This document shows, in pieces, positions 7,597 through 16,895 of a DNA stretch of 61,945 nucleotides. The stretch's first letter is position 1; each line of letters starts with the position of its first letter. Where the stretch lies: positions 1-61,945 of the forward strand of contig VXWX01000023.1 of the NCBI GenBank assembly GCA_009835735.1, read 5' to 3'. Source of the DNA: Acidimicrobiaceae bacterium. GTDB taxonomy: Bacteria; Actinomycetota; Acidimicrobiia; Acidimicrobiales; Aldehydirespiratoraceae. The position numbers and the translations under genes are program-made. The notes beneath the pieces were generated by a model. That model did not search any database, was not told the DNA's origin, and saw nothing but the letters and a program-made list of their open reading frames with translations.

Positions 7597-8559
7597 ATGA
7601 TGAGCCGCCTCTCCGATGACAGGTCCCGAGCCGCCATCGCCGCTTCGATCGAGAAGCGCCGCGTCGACACCCGCGGCCTGCTGTTCCGCACGCTGCTGCA
7701 AGCCTGCCTGCTCCTGACCCTGGCGCTGCTGGCGGTGCTGATCATCAGTGTCGTCACCAACAGCACCGACCAGCTAGGCACCCGGCTGGGCGACTTTCTC
7801 AGCGGCACCCTGCGCTCGCAGTCCGGCGACGACCGCCTCGGCGTCCACCAGGGAATCTACGGATCGCTGTGGATCGCGGTGATCGTGGCGGTGCTCGCCT
7901 TCCCCGTCGGCATCGGTGCGGCCGTCTACCTCGAGGAGTACGCGCCTCGGAACCGGTTCACAGAGTTCGTAGAGGTCAACATCCGCAACCTGGCCGGCGT
8001 GCCGTCGGTGGTGTACGGACTGCTGGGCCTCGCCCTGCTGGTCAAGGGGAACCTGTTCGGCCTCGATCGGCTCACCGGCGGCTCCTCCACTTTGTCGGCC
8101 GGAATCACCCTGGCCATACTGGCGCTGCCCATTGTGGTGATCACCGCCGGCGAAGCCGTGCGGGCCGTGCCCGTTGAACTGCGGGAAGGCGCCTACGGCG
8201 TGGGCGCGACCAAGTGGGAGATGATCCGCACCCAGGTGCTTCCCTACGCGGCGCCCGGCATCCTCACCGGCACGCTGCTGTCGATGGCCCGGGCGGTGGG
8301 AGAGGCCGCGCCGTTGATACTGGTCGGCGCGATCTCGGGGCGGCTCGGCAACGACCCCGGACTGTTGGACCTGAGCGCGCTGACCGATCAGTTCACCGCG
8401 CTCCCGATCGTGATCACAACCTGGACCGTGCAGTCGGGCCGCGATGTCGGCTTTACCGCGGCCGCAGCAAGTGCCATTGTCGTACTGCTCGTGTTCGTGC
8501 TGCTGATGAACTCCGCAGCCATCGGACTGCGGAACCGATTCGAGAAGAAGCGAGGCTGA
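7597..8559 (+). CDS. pstA: Phosphate ABC transporter permease PstA
   Basis: Second permease of the phosphate importer, 320 residues with about six membrane spans. Recognisable PstA segments are [34 protein letters not shown] and the EAA loop [20 protein letters not shown]. The gene starts 16 nt after pstC. ATG codons at 7597 and 7600 are both possible starts. Confidence 0.93.
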   Translation: MMSRLSDDRSRAAIAASIEKRRVDTRGLLFRTLLQACLLLTLALLAVLIISVVTNSTDQLGTRLGDFLSGTLRSQSGDDRLGVHQGIYGSLWIAVIVAVLAFPVGIGAAVYLEEYAPRNRFTEFVEVNIRNLAGVPSVVYGLLGLALLVKGNLFGLDRLTGGSSTLSAGITLAILALPIVVITAGEAVRAVPVELREGAYGVGATKWEMIRTQVLPYAAPGILTGTLLSMARAVGEAAPLILVGAISGRLGNDPGLLDLSALTDQFTALPIVITTWTVQSGRDVGFTAAAASAIVVLLVFVLLMNSAAIGLRNRFEKKRG

Positions 8560-8566
8560 TCGAACG

Positions 8567-9454
8567 ATGTCGGACGGCACCGAGACCGCCATCGAGCGTT
8601 CGACCATGGAGCGCTTGGTCACCGGCGACGACGACGCCGGCCCGGCCGAGGCCACTCCGTCGCCGGCGACCGACCGCGACATGGTGTTCCGCTCGCGTGA
8701 TGTCAACGTGTACTACGGCAGCTTCCGCGCGGTACGCGACGTCTCCTTCGATGTCTACAAGAACGAGATCATGGCCCTCATCGGGCCCTCGGGCTGCGGC
8801 AAGACCTCCGTGTTGAGGTGCTACAACCGCATGAACGACCTCATCAGGGACGCCCGAGTCACCGGCACCATCACCTACCGGGGGGTGGACCTCTACGACG
8901 AGAGAGTCGACGCGGTCGAGGTTCGGCGCCGCATCGGCATGGTGTTCCAGAAACCGAACCCCTTCCCCAAGTCGATCTACGACAACGTCGCCTACGGTCC
9001 GCGAGTTGCCGGCCAGAAGAAGGGCCTCGACGACATAGTCGAGAACTCGCTGCGAAAGGCGGCCCTGTGGGAGGAGGTGAGCGACCGCCTCAACGACTCC
9101 GCGCTCGGGCTGTCGGGAGGCCAGCAGCAGCGCCTCTGCATCGCCAGAGCCATTGCCGTCGACCCCGACGTGCTGCTTATGGACGAGCCGTGCTCGGCGC
9201 TCGACCCCATCGCCACCGCCCGCATCGAGGACTTGATGCAGGAGATCAAGCAGGACTACACCATCATGATCGTGACCCACAACATGCAGCAGGCAGCGAG
9301 GGTGAGCGACACAACCGCCTTCTTCACCTCCGACATCCACTCCGAGCGCGACACTCGCACCGGCATCCTGGTGGAGGTGGACACCACCCAGAAGATCTTC
9401 TCCAACCCCTCCGACGAGCGGACGGAGAACTACGTGACCGGCCGGTTCGGCTAG
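8567..9454 (+). CDS. pstB: Phosphate ABC transporter ATP-binding protein PstB
   Basis: ATPase that powers phosphate import, 295 residues. Walker [10 protein letters not shown] (about residue 73), NRMNDLI, the Q-loop region [22 protein letters not shown], signature LSGGQQQR (about 181) and Walker [13 protein letters not shown] (about 202) are all intact and typical of PstB. A roughly 40-residue N-terminal extension rich in Glu/Asp/Ser/Thr precedes the ABC domain. It starts 7 nt after pstA. Confidence 0.95.
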   Translation: MSDGTETAIERSTMERLVTGDDDAGPAEATPSPATDRDMVFRSRDVNVYYGSFRAVRDVSFDVYKNEIMALIGPSGCGKTSVLRCYNRMNDLIRDARVTGTITYRGVDLYDERVDAVEVRRRIGMVFQKPNPFPKSIYDNVAYGPRVAGQKKGLDDIVENSLRKAALWEEVSDRLNDSALGLSGGQQQRLCIARAIAVDPDVLLMDEPCSALDPIATARIEDLMQEIKQDYTIMIVTHNMQQAARVSDTTAFFTSDIHSERDTRTGILVEVDTTQKIFSNPSDERTENYVTGRFG

Positions 9455-9472
9455 AGGGCAGAGGCCACGATC

Positions 9473-10234
9473 ATGACCGAACAGACCCGCAAGGGCTTCC
9501 ACGCCGAGATCGACGAGATCAGCGACCTGATCGTCCAGCTCGCCGCCCGGGCCGGCGACGCGGTGGCCAGGGCCACCGACGCCCTGCTGAAGTACGACCT
9601 GGTCGAGGCCCAGCAGATCATCGACGACGACGACTACATCGACGTGGCCGCTATCGAGGTCGAGGAGAAGTGCCAGAGCCTGCTGGCGTTGCAACAGCCC
9701 ATGGCCGGCGACCTCCGCCAGATCCTGGCCGCCATGTGGATCACCGGCGAGCTCGAACGGACCGGCGGCCTGGCCTGCAACATCTGCAAGGGGGCCCGCC
9801 GCATGTTCCGCACCGAGCTGCCCCCGAGGCTGCGCGGCCTGATCGCGGAGATGAACGAGGAGGCCATCCGCCTGATCCGGTTGTCCGTGGACTCCTACTC
9901 CGAGCGCGACGCCGCTCTGGCCAGTGCGCTTCACGACATCGACGACCGGCTCGACAGCCTGCACCGCACGTTCGTCAAGACCCTCCTGGAGTCCAGCCGC
10001 ACCCACGATCTCGATGTCCAGCCGTCGATGCAGCTGGCCCTGATAGCCCGCTACTACGAGCGGATCGGCGATCACGCGGTGAACATCAGCGACCGGGTCC
10101 GCTACATGGTTTCCGGGGTCATGCCATGGCGGGCCGGTTTGGCCCGACACCGGGTCAGAGACGAGCTGAGAACGCATGAACTGGCCGCCGACCCGGCGGA
10201 GATGTCCTCCGACAGCGACGACAAGGCCGACTAG
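9473..10234 (+). CDS. phoU: Phosphate signalling complex protein PhoU
   Basis: Links Pst transporter status to the phosphate sensor kinase and represses uptake when phosphate is plentiful. The 253-residue protein is helical with two PhoU repeats, about residues 10-105 and 115-215. DDDYIDVAAIEVEEKC and ARYYERIGDHAVNISDRVRYM are typical; the acidic E/D-rich motifs bind metal in known PhoU proteins. It is followed after 12 nt by the sensor kinase gene, so transporter, PhoU and kinase form one unit. Confidence 0.93.
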   Translation: MTEQTRKGFHAEIDEISDLIVQLAARAGDAVARATDALLKYDLVEAQQIIDDDDYIDVAAIEVEEKCQSLLALQQPMAGDLRQILAAMWITGELERTGGLACNICKGARRMFRTELPPRLRGLIAEMNEEAIRLIRLSVDSYSERDAALASALHDIDDRLDSLHRTFVKTLLESSRTHDLDVQPSMQLALIARYYERIGDHAVNISDRVRYMVSGVMPWRAGLARHRVRDELRTHELAADPAEMSSDSDDKAD

Positions 10235-10246
10235 AATCGAATATCG

Positions 10247-11473
10247 ATGACCTCGCTCATCGTCGGAGTGCTCCTGGTGGTGGGCGGCGCAATGTTGGGC
10301 ATCGCATTGGACCGGGCACTCCTACAGCGATGGATCCGGAACCGTGACCCCCAGCGGCGCCACCGGGCCCCCGGGGGCGGGGCACACCGCCGGCGGCAAT
10401 CCGCCCGCCGCGTCATCGAGGACGCCGAGAGACGCATGGAGTCGGCCGAGGCCGGCCAAGTGTCAGCCGAGACCGCGGCCAGCAGGGTGGAGGCGAGCCT
10501 CGACGCCCTGGAGGCCGGGCTCGTGCTGTGCGACCGCGACGGACGGGTGGTGGCGCACAACACCGCGGCCACGCAGTTCCTCCAGGCCCGACACGGCGAA
10601 GCCCTCGTGACCCGGGTGATCAAGGAACTGCTCGAGCAGGCCCGCTCCGGCGAGCAGGCCACTACCAGGGTCGAGCTGCACGCCGAGCCCCGCCGCAGCT
10701 ACGAGGTGAGGGCCGGGCCGGTAGAGCGCGGGGGCGAGATGCTGGGCGCCATCGCGCTGGTGCACGACATCACCGAGCACGACCGCATCGAGTCGGTGAG
10801 GAGGGACTTCGTGGCCAACGTCAGCCACGAGCTCAAGACCCCGATCGGGGCTCTGAGCCTGCTGGCCGACTCGCTGGCCGCGGACACCGATCCCGAAGTG
10901 GCGGCGCGGCTCGCGGGCCGGATGCAGATCGAGATCCAGCGAGTGGCCAACACCATCGATGACCTGCTGACTCTGGCCATGCTGGAAGACGAGAGCGGCC
11001 GTGCGGACGAACGGGTGGACATCGGCGCCGTCGTGGCGGCGGCCAGCGACCGGATCTCAGAGACCGCCGAGCTGCGCGACGTCAAGGTGGTGGTGTCGAT
11101 GCCCGCCGACCTGGCCCCGATACGGGGCTCCCGGCTGCACCTCGAGTCGGCGGTATTCAACCTCCTCGACAATGCGATCAAGTTCAGCGACCCCGGCGAA
11201 CGAGTCGACGTGCAGGTCGAGACCGACCGCGACACCTTGACCCTCTCGGTGACCGACGAGGGCATCGGCATACCGGCGGCCGAGCAGTCCCGGATCTTCG
11301 AGCGCTTCTACCGCGTCGACCGGGCACGCAGCCGCAGTACCGGTGGTACCGGGCTGGGCCTGTCGATCGTACGCCACGTCGCCCTGAACCACGGCGGCGA
11401 GGTGAGCGTGACCTCGCGGGAAGGCCTCGGCGCCCAGTTCAACCTCGAACTCCCCCTCGACAACGGCGACTGA
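10247..11473 (+). CDS. SenX3/PhoR-like sensor histidine kinase
   Basis: Membrane histidine kinase, 408 residues, likely the phosphate sensor partner of PhoU. An N-terminal hydrophobic helix (about residues 3-22) is followed by a basic linker and a PAS-like domain (about 80-180). The HisKA box NVSHELKTP has phospho-acceptor His194. The HATPase domain shows the N-box LLDNAIKF, then DEGIGIP and GTGLGLSIVRHV. Position directly after phoU and behind a PHO box supports a SenX3/PhoR role. A partner response regulator is not next to it, unlike mycobacterial senX3-regX3, and must lie elsewhere. Confidence 0.88.
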   Translation: MTSLIVGVLLVVGGAMLGIALDRALLQRWIRNRDPQRRHRAPGGGAHRRRQSARRVIEDAERRMESAEAGQVSAETAASRVEASLDALEAGLVLCDRDGRVVAHNTAATQFLQARHGEALVTRVIKELLEQARSGEQATTRVELHAEPRRSYEVRAGPVERGGEMLGAIALVHDITEHDRIESVRRDFVANVSHELKTPIGALSLLADSLAADTDPEVAARLAGRMQIEIQRVANTIDDLLTLAMLEDESGRADERVDIGAVVAAASDRISETAELRDVKVVVSMPADLAPIRGSRLHLESAVFNLLDNAIKFSDPGERVDVQVETDRDTLTLSVTDEGIGIPAAEQSRIFERFYRVDRARSRSTGGTGLGLSIVRHVALNHGGEVSVTSREGLGAQFNLELPLDNGD

Positions 11474-11547
11474 CCGCGCGCCAGCCCGAACTGGCAGCCC
11501 AGAAGGCCTTAAAGGGAACCCGCCGCTGCCAATTCGCCGACCGGGCG

Positions 11548-12351
11548 CTAGAGGCTGGCGTTCCGGTCGCCGGCCCCGGCCGCCGAAGCCAGGAGCGACT
11601 GGCGCTGACGCTCCAGCCAGCCGAGCAGCACCGCGACGGCCCGGGGATCGTGGCGCAGGTGGTGGGCGGCGCCGCCGATGACGCGCAGGTCGGCACCGGG
11701 ATGGGCATCGGCCAGGACCCGGGCGTCGAACACCGGGACCGTCTCGTCGTCGCTGCCGTGGAGCACCAGCAGGGACCGGTCTGCGAGCGATTCCGCGGCC
11801 TCCACGGCTCGCACGGACTTGATCTCCGCAGCCCACCGGTCGAACCGCTGGGGGAATTCCGGATCGCGTATCACGCCCACCTCACGGGCCCAGACCAGCA
11901 GCTTGCGAGGATTGCGGGCCCAGTCCTCGAAATCGGCCGGCGCGGCCACGGCGGCCACGCCCCGCACCCGGTCGTCGCGGCTGGCCACCACCACCGCCAG
12001 CGCGCCCCCGGTTCCAAAGCCGATCAGCCATACGCCGGCGCACGGCACCTCCGATGTCAGGAAGTCGACCGCTCCGACGAGATCGCGCCGCCAGCCGTCG
12101 AGCGAGAAGTCGCCGGCGGAACCGGCCACCCCCCTCGACGCATAAGTCAGCGCGGCGAAGCCTGTCTCGGTTGCGATGAGGTCGGCGAGCGCCGGCATGG
12201 TCATGGTGGAGTTGATGCCCCCACCGGGCTCTGTCGGGAAGCCGTGGACGATTACCGCCGCCGGTTGCACGGTCGGAGGTCGGGCCGGCCGGGCGAGATA
12301 GGCCTCCAGGAGGTTCGAGTCGACGGCGAACTGCCTGTCCATCGTGCTCAC
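11548..12351 (-). CDS. Alpha/beta-hydrolase fold protein lacking the nucleophile serine
   Basis: 267-residue single-domain alpha/beta-hydrolase resembling dienelactone-hydrolase-like proteins. The oxyanion-side VIVHGFPTEPGG, a late aspartate in LHGSDDETVP and a histidine in GGAAHHLRHD are visible. The nucleophile elbow, normally G-x-S-x-G, reads G-F-G-T-G (about residues 114-119), so the usual serine is glycine. The protein may be a non-catalytic member or use another residue. It converges on the kinase gene across a 74-bp gap that holds a weak hairpin (11480-11495). No substrate can be assigned. Confidence 0.75.
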   Translation of the reverse strand: MSTMDRQFAVDSNLLEAYLARPARPPTVQPAAVIVHGFPTEPGGGINSTMTMPALADLIATETGFAALTYASRGVAGSAGDFSLDGWRRDLVGAVDFLTSEVPCAGVWLIGFGTGGALAVVVASRDDRVRGVAAVAAPADFEDWARNPRKLLVWAREVGVIRDPEFPQRFDRWAAEIKSVRAVEAAESLADRSLLVLHGSDDETVPVFDARVLADAHPGADLRVIGGAAHHLRHDPRAVAVLLGWLERQRQSLLASAAGAGDRNASL

Positions 12352-12373
12352 CGTATCGGCGTGTGCGGGCGCG

Positions 12374-12405
12374 TAGTGGGGCGGGCCCGAAGGCCCGCCC
12401 CACTA
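12374..12405. terminator. Strong GC-rich hairpin, possible terminator
   Basis: A 14-bp perfect inverted repeat (TAGTGGGGCGGGCC and its complement) encloses a CGAA loop. On the plus strand a weak T-containing stretch (GTCGTTTCTG) follows; on the minus strand no U-run follows. It sits 22 bp upstream of the hydrolase start, so it could separate that gene from upstream minus-strand transcription. Function is inferred from structure only. Confidence 0.45.
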
Positions 12406-12682
12406 GTCGTTTCTGCCGGAAATCCCGGTCGAGCCATGTGGTACCGCGGCTACAAGTAGCCGCTCATGCCGCGCCGGATGTGACAAGGTCCGGCGACTCG
12501 GTTCCGGGGGTGGAGCTGGCGGGGATTCGCCAGTCGGTCCAGCTTGCCGTAGCTAGCGGCCAGCCACCTCCAAGGTCACAAAGCATAAAGCACTCAGTTG
12601 GACCACCTCCTTTCCTTGGTGGCACCAGTCAACCACAATCCAGCCCCCAATCCAAGCATCGGCGCGGGCAAGACTTCAGCAG
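12406..12682. other. Non-coding gap with extended Shine-Dalgarno-like sequence and possible tiny ORF
   Basis: The 331-bp gap 12352-12682 has no convincing gene. On the minus strand, 12615-12600 reads GGAAAGGAGGTGGTCC, complementary with wobble to nearly the whole 16S rRNA 3' tail. A 5-bp stem (CCACC/GGTGG) could enclose it. Downstream on the minus strand are two small open frames: 17 codons from GTG 12606 to 12553, and 40 codons from ATG 12586 to 12464. The second starts 19 nt from the Shine-Dalgarno core, which is too far to be convincing. Coding is possible but unproven. Confidence 0.3.
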
Positions 12683-13129
12683 TCAGGCCGGAGGCTCGCC
12701 TGCGCTGACTGCGCCGATCTCGGCCAGATAGGCAAGCTGGGCCTCGAGGATGCACACCACGTCCACCGGATCGGGGCCGCCCTCCTCCAGAGATCGGGCC
12801 ACCACCGCATCGCAGGCCGCGCCAGTGTCGGCCACGGCCATGTCGCCCACGGCCACCGCGGGGTCGCCGAGCTCCTGGCCGTGGGAGGTGGCCAGACCCA
12901 CCGCCGCGAACCAGTCGAGGTGCCAGTTCAGCACCGTCCTCACGTCGTCGTAGCTGATCCTGGCGGTCACCTCGTCGGGCAGGCTGTCGGCCACGTAGTC
13001 CACCGCGTCCGACAGCCGGTACACCGACGGGACGGTCTCCTGCTCCAGGCGTCCGACCGCGATCCCCACGGACACGAACGCGATCACCACCACCGCGGCC
13101 AGGCCAACCGCCGCGATCAGCCAGATCAC
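12683..13129 (-). CDS. Small membrane-anchored protein of unknown function
   Basis: 148 residues. The N-terminus (about residues 2-24) is one hydrophobic helix, IWLIAAVGLAAVVVIAFV and on, and the rest is a soluble, acidic, mostly helical domain containing SYDDVRTVLNWHLDWF. The start is GTG 13129: GAGGGG lies 8 nt upstream and the codon is 16 nt beyond the acyl-CoA dehydrogenase stop. A longer open frame to 13342 would overlap that gene and has non-native composition. I do not recognise the family. Coupling to the dehydrogenase suggests co-expression, not a shared pathway. Confidence 0.7.
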   Translation of the reverse strand: MIWLIAAVGLAAVVVIAFVSVGIAVGRLEQETVPSVYRLSDAVDYVADSLPDEVTARISYDDVRTVLNWHLDWFAAVGLATSHGQELGDPAVAVGDMAVADTGAACDAVVARSLEEGGPDPVDVVCILEAQLAYLAEIGAVSAGEPPA

Positions 13130-13145
13130 AGCGCCGACCCCTCGG

Positions 13146-14261
13146 CTACAGGCCGATGCGCTGGGCCAGCAGCTCCCGGTGGTACGTCGGATCGCCGAAG
13201 AGGAGCTCCGAGCTCTTGGCCCGCTTGAAGTAGAGGTGCGCCGGGTGCTCCCAGGTGAAGCCGATCCCTCCGTGGATCTGGATGTTCTCGGCCGCGGCGT
13301 GGAAATAGGCCTCCGAGCAGTAGCTCTTGGCCAGCGACGCAACCTGGGGCAGCTCGTCGTTCATCTCGGCCGCGCACCAGCCCGCGTAGTAGGCCGCTGA
13401 CTTGGCCGACTCGACCTCCAGGAGCATGTCGGCACACTTGTGCTTGATCGCCTGGAACGAGCCGATGGGTCGGCCGAACTGCACGCGGACCTTGGCGTAC
13501 TCCACCGACATGTCCAGGCAGCGCTGCGCGCCGCCCACCTGCTCGGCCGCCAGAGCCACCGCAGCCAGGTCGAGCACGGTCTCCAGCACCGGCCAGCCCT
13601 GCCCCTCGGCGCCGACAAGGGTGGCCTCGACTCCCTCGAACGTGAGCTTGGCCTGTTTGCGGGTCTGGTCCATGGTCGACAGCGGTGTGCGGGTGAGACC
13701 GGGCGCGTCGGGATCGACGGTGAACAACGAGACGCCGCCGGCGGTGCGGGCCGCCACGACTATCAGGTTGGCCGTGTGACCGTCGAGGACATACATCTTG
13801 ACGCCATCGAGCCTCCACGAACCGTTGTCCGGTGAGGCCACCATGGTGATCCCGGGCTCGTCCCAGCGGCCGTTCTGCTCGGTGAAGGCCAGCGTCGCCC
13901 TGGTCTCACCTGAGGCGATGCCGCTGAGGTGGGCCTGCTTGGCCGCTTCGTCGCCGGAGTGCATCAGCGTGTTGGCCGCCAGCACGGCGGAGGAGAAGTA
14001 CGGCGCGCAGAGCAATGCCCGACCCATCTCCTCCAGCACGACCACCTGCTCCACGCAGGTGAACCCTTGGCCGCCGTAGGCCTCGGGGATCGTCAGGGCG
14101 GGGAGGCCCATCTGATCGGACATCTGGGCCCAGACATCGGGGTCGAAGCCGCGCTCGGTGTCCATCTGGTCGCGTACCGCGGACTCGGGCGACTTCTCCT
14201 CGAGGAAGCTGCGGACGAATTCTCTGAGTTGCTCCTGCTCGTCGGTGAATGCGAAGTTCAC
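13146..14261 (-). CDS. Acyl-CoA dehydrogenase family protein
   Basis: FAD-dependent dehydrogenase, 371 residues, of the type that introduces a double bond into acyl-CoA thioesters. The N-terminal helical domain begins NFAFTDEQEQLREFVRSFL, the middle beta domain contains TLAFTEQNGRWDEPG, and the C-terminal helical domain ends IHGGIGFTWEHPAHLYFKRA. The start GTG 14261 has AGGAGAG 6-7 nt upstream; an upstream extension to 14294 lacks a site. Sequence style resembles FadE proteins of actinobacterial lipid or steroid catabolism. The substrate and the catalytic base cannot be assigned by eye. It is divergent from sufC1. Confidence 0.85.
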   Translation of the reverse strand: MNFAFTDEQEQLREFVRSFLEEKSPESAVRDQMDTERGFDPDVWAQMSDQMGLPALTIPEAYGGQGFTCVEQVVVLEEMGRALLCAPYFSSAVLAANTLMHSGDEAAKQAHLSGIASGETRATLAFTEQNGRWDEPGITMVASPDNGSWRLDGVKMYVLDGHTANLIVVAARTAGGVSLFTVDPDAPGLTRTPLSTMDQTRKQAKLTFEGVEATLVGAEGQGWPVLETVLDLAAVALAAEQVGGAQRCLDMSVEYAKVRVQFGRPIGSFQAIKHKCADMLLEVESAKSAAYYAGWCAAEMNDELPQVASLAKSYCSEAYFHAAAENIQIHGGIGFTWEHPAHLYFKRAKSSELLFGDPTYHRELLAQRIGL

Positions 14262-14359
14262 GTGGGACTCTCCTGCGCGTCGTGTGCGGGCCAAGCGGTG
14301 AGGCCAAGCTATCGGCGCCGAAGGGCCGTAGTGCCCGCTGCGGGCCGTAGGATTTCAGC

Positions 14360-15118
14360 GTGTCCGCAGCACCGCTCTTCGAGATCGACGGCCTGCACGT
14401 GGCGACGGCAGACGCCGGCATCGAGATACTGAGAGGTGTGGACCTGGTGGTCGACGCCGGGGAGATGCACGCCCTGATGGGCCCCAACGGGTCGGGGAAG
14501 TCCACCCTGGCCGCGGCCTTGCTCGGCAGCCCCGAGTTCGAGGTCACCGGCGGCTCGATCCGCTTCAAGGGGGAGGACATAACCGCCTGGCCCCCGGAGG
14601 TGCGGGGCAAGGCCGGCCTGTTCCTCGCCTTCCAGTACCCCCAGGAGATCCCGGGCGTGTCGGTGCGGAACTTCCTCACCCAGGCCCTCCAGGCCCGCAA
14701 GGGCACCGACGTCAGCTCGATCGAGACCTACATGACCATGGTCGAGTGGATGGAGCGCCTGTCCATCGACTCGGAGCTGATGGACCGCCACCTCAACGAG
14801 AAGTTCTCCGGCGGCGAGAAGAAGCGCAACGAGATCTTGCAGATGGCCGTACTCGAGCCGGACATGGCCATACTCGACGAGACGGACACCGGCCTCGACA
14901 TCGACGCGCTGCGCATTGTGGCCACCGGCGTGCAGGAGGTGCGAGCCGAAAGGCCCGAGTTGGGTGTGCTGGCCATCACCCACTTCCAGCGCATCCTCAC
15001 CTCGGGACTGCACCCCAACAGGGTTCATGTGCTCCTTGACGGCCGCATCGTCGAGAGCGGCGGCCCCGAGTTGGCCGACCGGCTCGAGCGCGAGGGCTAC
15101 GAGAGGTACGCCACATGA
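14360..15118 (+). CDS. sufC: Fe-S cluster assembly ATPase SufC (copy 1)
   Basis: Cytoplasmic ABC-type ATPase of the SUF Fe-S scaffold, 252 residues. Walker [22 protein letters not shown], signature FSGGEKKRNEI and Walker B MAILDETDTGLDIDAL match SufC closely, including the DETD-GLDID stretch. It starts at GTG 14360 and overlaps sufS (ATGA, 15115-15118). This is one of two sufC genes here; the other (21948-22751) travels with sufB and sufD. This copy has the more canonical Walker B. Confidence 0.93.
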   Translation: MSAAPLFEIDGLHVATADAGIEILRGVDLVVDAGEMHALMGPNGSGKSTLAAALLGSPEFEVTGGSIRFKGEDITAWPPEVRGKAGLFLAFQYPQEIPGVSVRNFLTQALQARKGTDVSSIETYMTMVEWMERLSIDSELMDRHLNEKFSGGEKKRNEILQMAVLEPDMAILDETDTGLDIDALRIVATGVQEVRAERPELGVLAITHFQRILTSGLHPNRVHVLLDGRIVESGGPELADRLEREGYERYAT

Positions 15119-16359
15119 GCGCGGACGGCGATCAGCTGGGGCCACAGACGAAGGCGCATTTCCCCCTGCTGACTCGTCAGGTGCATGGCAAGCCCATCGT
15201 CTACCTCGACTCGGCCGCCTCGTCGCAGAAGCCCCGCTGCGTGCTCGACGCCATGAACAGCTACTACGAGACGATCAACGCCAACGTCCACCGGGGCGCC
15301 TACGAGATCGCGGCCCAGGCCACCGAGGCCATGGAAGCGGCCCGAGCGGGGGTCGCCCGGTTCGTGAACGCACCGTCCGCCGACGAGATCGTGTTCACCA
15401 AGAACGTAACCGAGGCCATCAACCTCGTGGCCCGTTCCTGGGGCGGGGCCAACCTCGGTCCAGGTGACGCCGTGGTGATCACCGAGATGGAGCACCACGC
15501 CAACATCGTCCCCTGGCACATCATGGCGGCCGAGAAGGGCTTCGAGCTCCGCTGGATCGGCGTCGGAGCCGACGGCCAGCTCGACCTCAGCAACCTGGAC
15601 CGGCTTTTCGACGGGGCCAAGCTCCTGGGCGTGACCGCCATGAGCAACGTGCTCGGAACGCTCAACCCGATCCGCCGGCTCGCCGACGCCGCCCACGACG
15701 CCGGGGCGCTGGTCCTGGTGGACGCGGCCCAGTACGTGCCTCATCTGCCGACCGACGTGCAGGCGCTCGGAGCCGACTTCCTGGGCTTCACCGGCCACAA
15801 GATGTGCGGACCGACCGGCATCGGCGTGCTGTGGGCCCGAGCCGAGCTGCTGGAGGCGATGCCGCCGTTCCTCGGGGGCGGCGAGATGATCCTGGATGTG
15901 CGCAAGGACGGCTTCCTGCCCAACCACATCCCCCACAAGTTCGAGGCCGGGACCCCGCCCATCGCGGAGATCGTCGGACTCGGCGCCGCCGTCGAGTACC
16001 TCGACGACCTGGGCATGGACCGTGTGCGCGAGCACGAGGTCAGCCTCACGGCCTACGCGCTGCGCACGCTCGAAGAGCGCTACGGCCCGGACCTCGCGGT
16101 GCACGGCCCGTCCGAACCGGCCTGCAGGGGCGGCGTGCTGTCGATGAGCTTCCAGGACATCCACCCCCACGACCTCTCGCAGGTACTCGACGACCGCGGC
16201 GTGTGCGTGCGGGCCGGCCATCACTGCGCCAAGCCGCTCATGCGGCATCTCGGGGTGCCGGCCACCACCCGGGCATCCCTCTACGTGTACAACGACACGT
16301 CCGACGTGGACGCCCTGGCCGACGCGCTCGGCGCCGCCGGCGAGTTCTTCGCCAGGTAG
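15115..16359 (+). CDS. sufS: SufS-type cysteine desulfurase
   Basis: PLP enzyme that removes sulfur from cysteine as a persulfide for Fe-S assembly, 414 residues. Visible are YLDSAASSQKP, EMEHHANIVPWH, GHKMCGPTGIG with the PLP-binding Lys229, and RAGHHCAKP with the persulfide Cys371. The group II SufS layout supports use of SufU as sulfur acceptor, and sufU follows after 12 nt. SufS enzymes can also release selenide from selenocysteine, which may matter in a Sec-using cell, but nothing here shows it. Confidence 0.96.
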   Translation: MSADGDQLGPQTKAHFPLLTRQVHGKPIVYLDSAASSQKPRCVLDAMNSYYETINANVHRGAYEIAAQATEAMEAARAGVARFVNAPSADEIVFTKNVTEAINLVARSWGGANLGPGDAVVITEMEHHANIVPWHIMAAEKGFELRWIGVGADGQLDLSNLDRLFDGAKLLGVTAMSNVLGTLNPIRRLADAAHDAGALVLVDAAQYVPHLPTDVQALGADFLGFTGHKMCGPTGIGVLWARAELLEAMPPFLGGGEMILDVRKDGFLPNHIPHKFEAGTPPIAEIVGLGAAVEYLDDLGMDRVREHEVSLTAYALRTLEERYGPDLAVHGPSEPACRGGVLSMSFQDIHPHDLSQVLDDRGVCVRAGHHCAKPLMRHLGVPATTRASLYVYNDTSDVDALADALGAAGEFFAR

Positions 16360-16371
16360 CGGGAGCGCGCC

Positions 16372-16860
16372 ATGGCCGGCCTGGAGGACCTTTACCGCGA
16401 GATCATCCTCGACCACTACCGCAACCCCCGCAACCGCGGCGAGCTGGAGGTGCCGCCGGCCGTCCAGGCTGTGGGGTTCAACCCCTTGTGCGGCGACGAG
16501 GTGATCGTCTACGTGGACGTGCAGGACGGCGTGATCACCGACGTGTCCACCGGCGGCCAGGGATGCTCGATCAGCCAGTCGTCGGCGTCGATGATGTCCA
16601 TCGCGATCAAGGGCCGCAAGGTGTCCGAGGTGCGGCGTCTGGTGCGGGCCTTCAAGCACATGATGTCCATCCACGGCACCGGCATCGGCGGAACCGGAGA
16701 TGACCTGGACGACGACGGCGACACCGGCAACGGCGCCGGTGACGTCAAGCTCGGCGACCTGGAAGCCCTGCGCGGCGTGGTCAAGTTCCCTGTGCGCATC
16801 AAGTGCGCCACCCTGTCGTGGAACACCCTGGTGCAGGCCCTCGACGAGACCTTCGCCTGA
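16372..16860 (+). CDS. sufU: SufU family sulfur-transfer / Fe-S assembly protein
   Basis: Zinc-containing partner that accepts persulfide sulfur from SufS, 162 residues. Cysteines sit in NPLCGDE (Cys40, with Asp42), GQGCSIS (Cys65) and IKCATLSW (Cys145), the classic SufU ligand set. An insertion of about 20 residues rich in Gly/Asp (GTGIGGTGDDLDDDGDTG) lies between the second and third ligands. It is third in sufC1-sufS-sufU. Confidence 0.93.
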   Translation: MAGLEDLYREIILDHYRNPRNRGELEVPPAVQAVGFNPLCGDEVIVYVDVQDGVITDVSTGGQGCSISQSSASMMSIAIKGRKVSEVRRLVRAFKHMMSIHGTGIGGTGDDLDDDGDTGNGAGDVKLGDLEALRGVVKFPVRIKCATLSWNTLVQALDETFA

Positions 16861-16895
16861 GGAGCCGGCCCGCCGGCGGCTGGTACGGTTCGTTC

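Noticed and set aside
12490..12530. tmRNA or tRNA 3' half on the minus strand
   Set aside because: A stretch ending CCCGCCAGCTCCACC looks like a T-arm plus acceptor end, but the TTCRA loop and a matching 5' acceptor strand are missing.
12598..12615. 3' end of a 16S rRNA gene on the plus strand
   Set aside because: TTGGACCACCTCCTTTCC resembles the 16S tail, but the upstream bases show none of the conserved 16S 3' region and there is no space for an rRNA operon.
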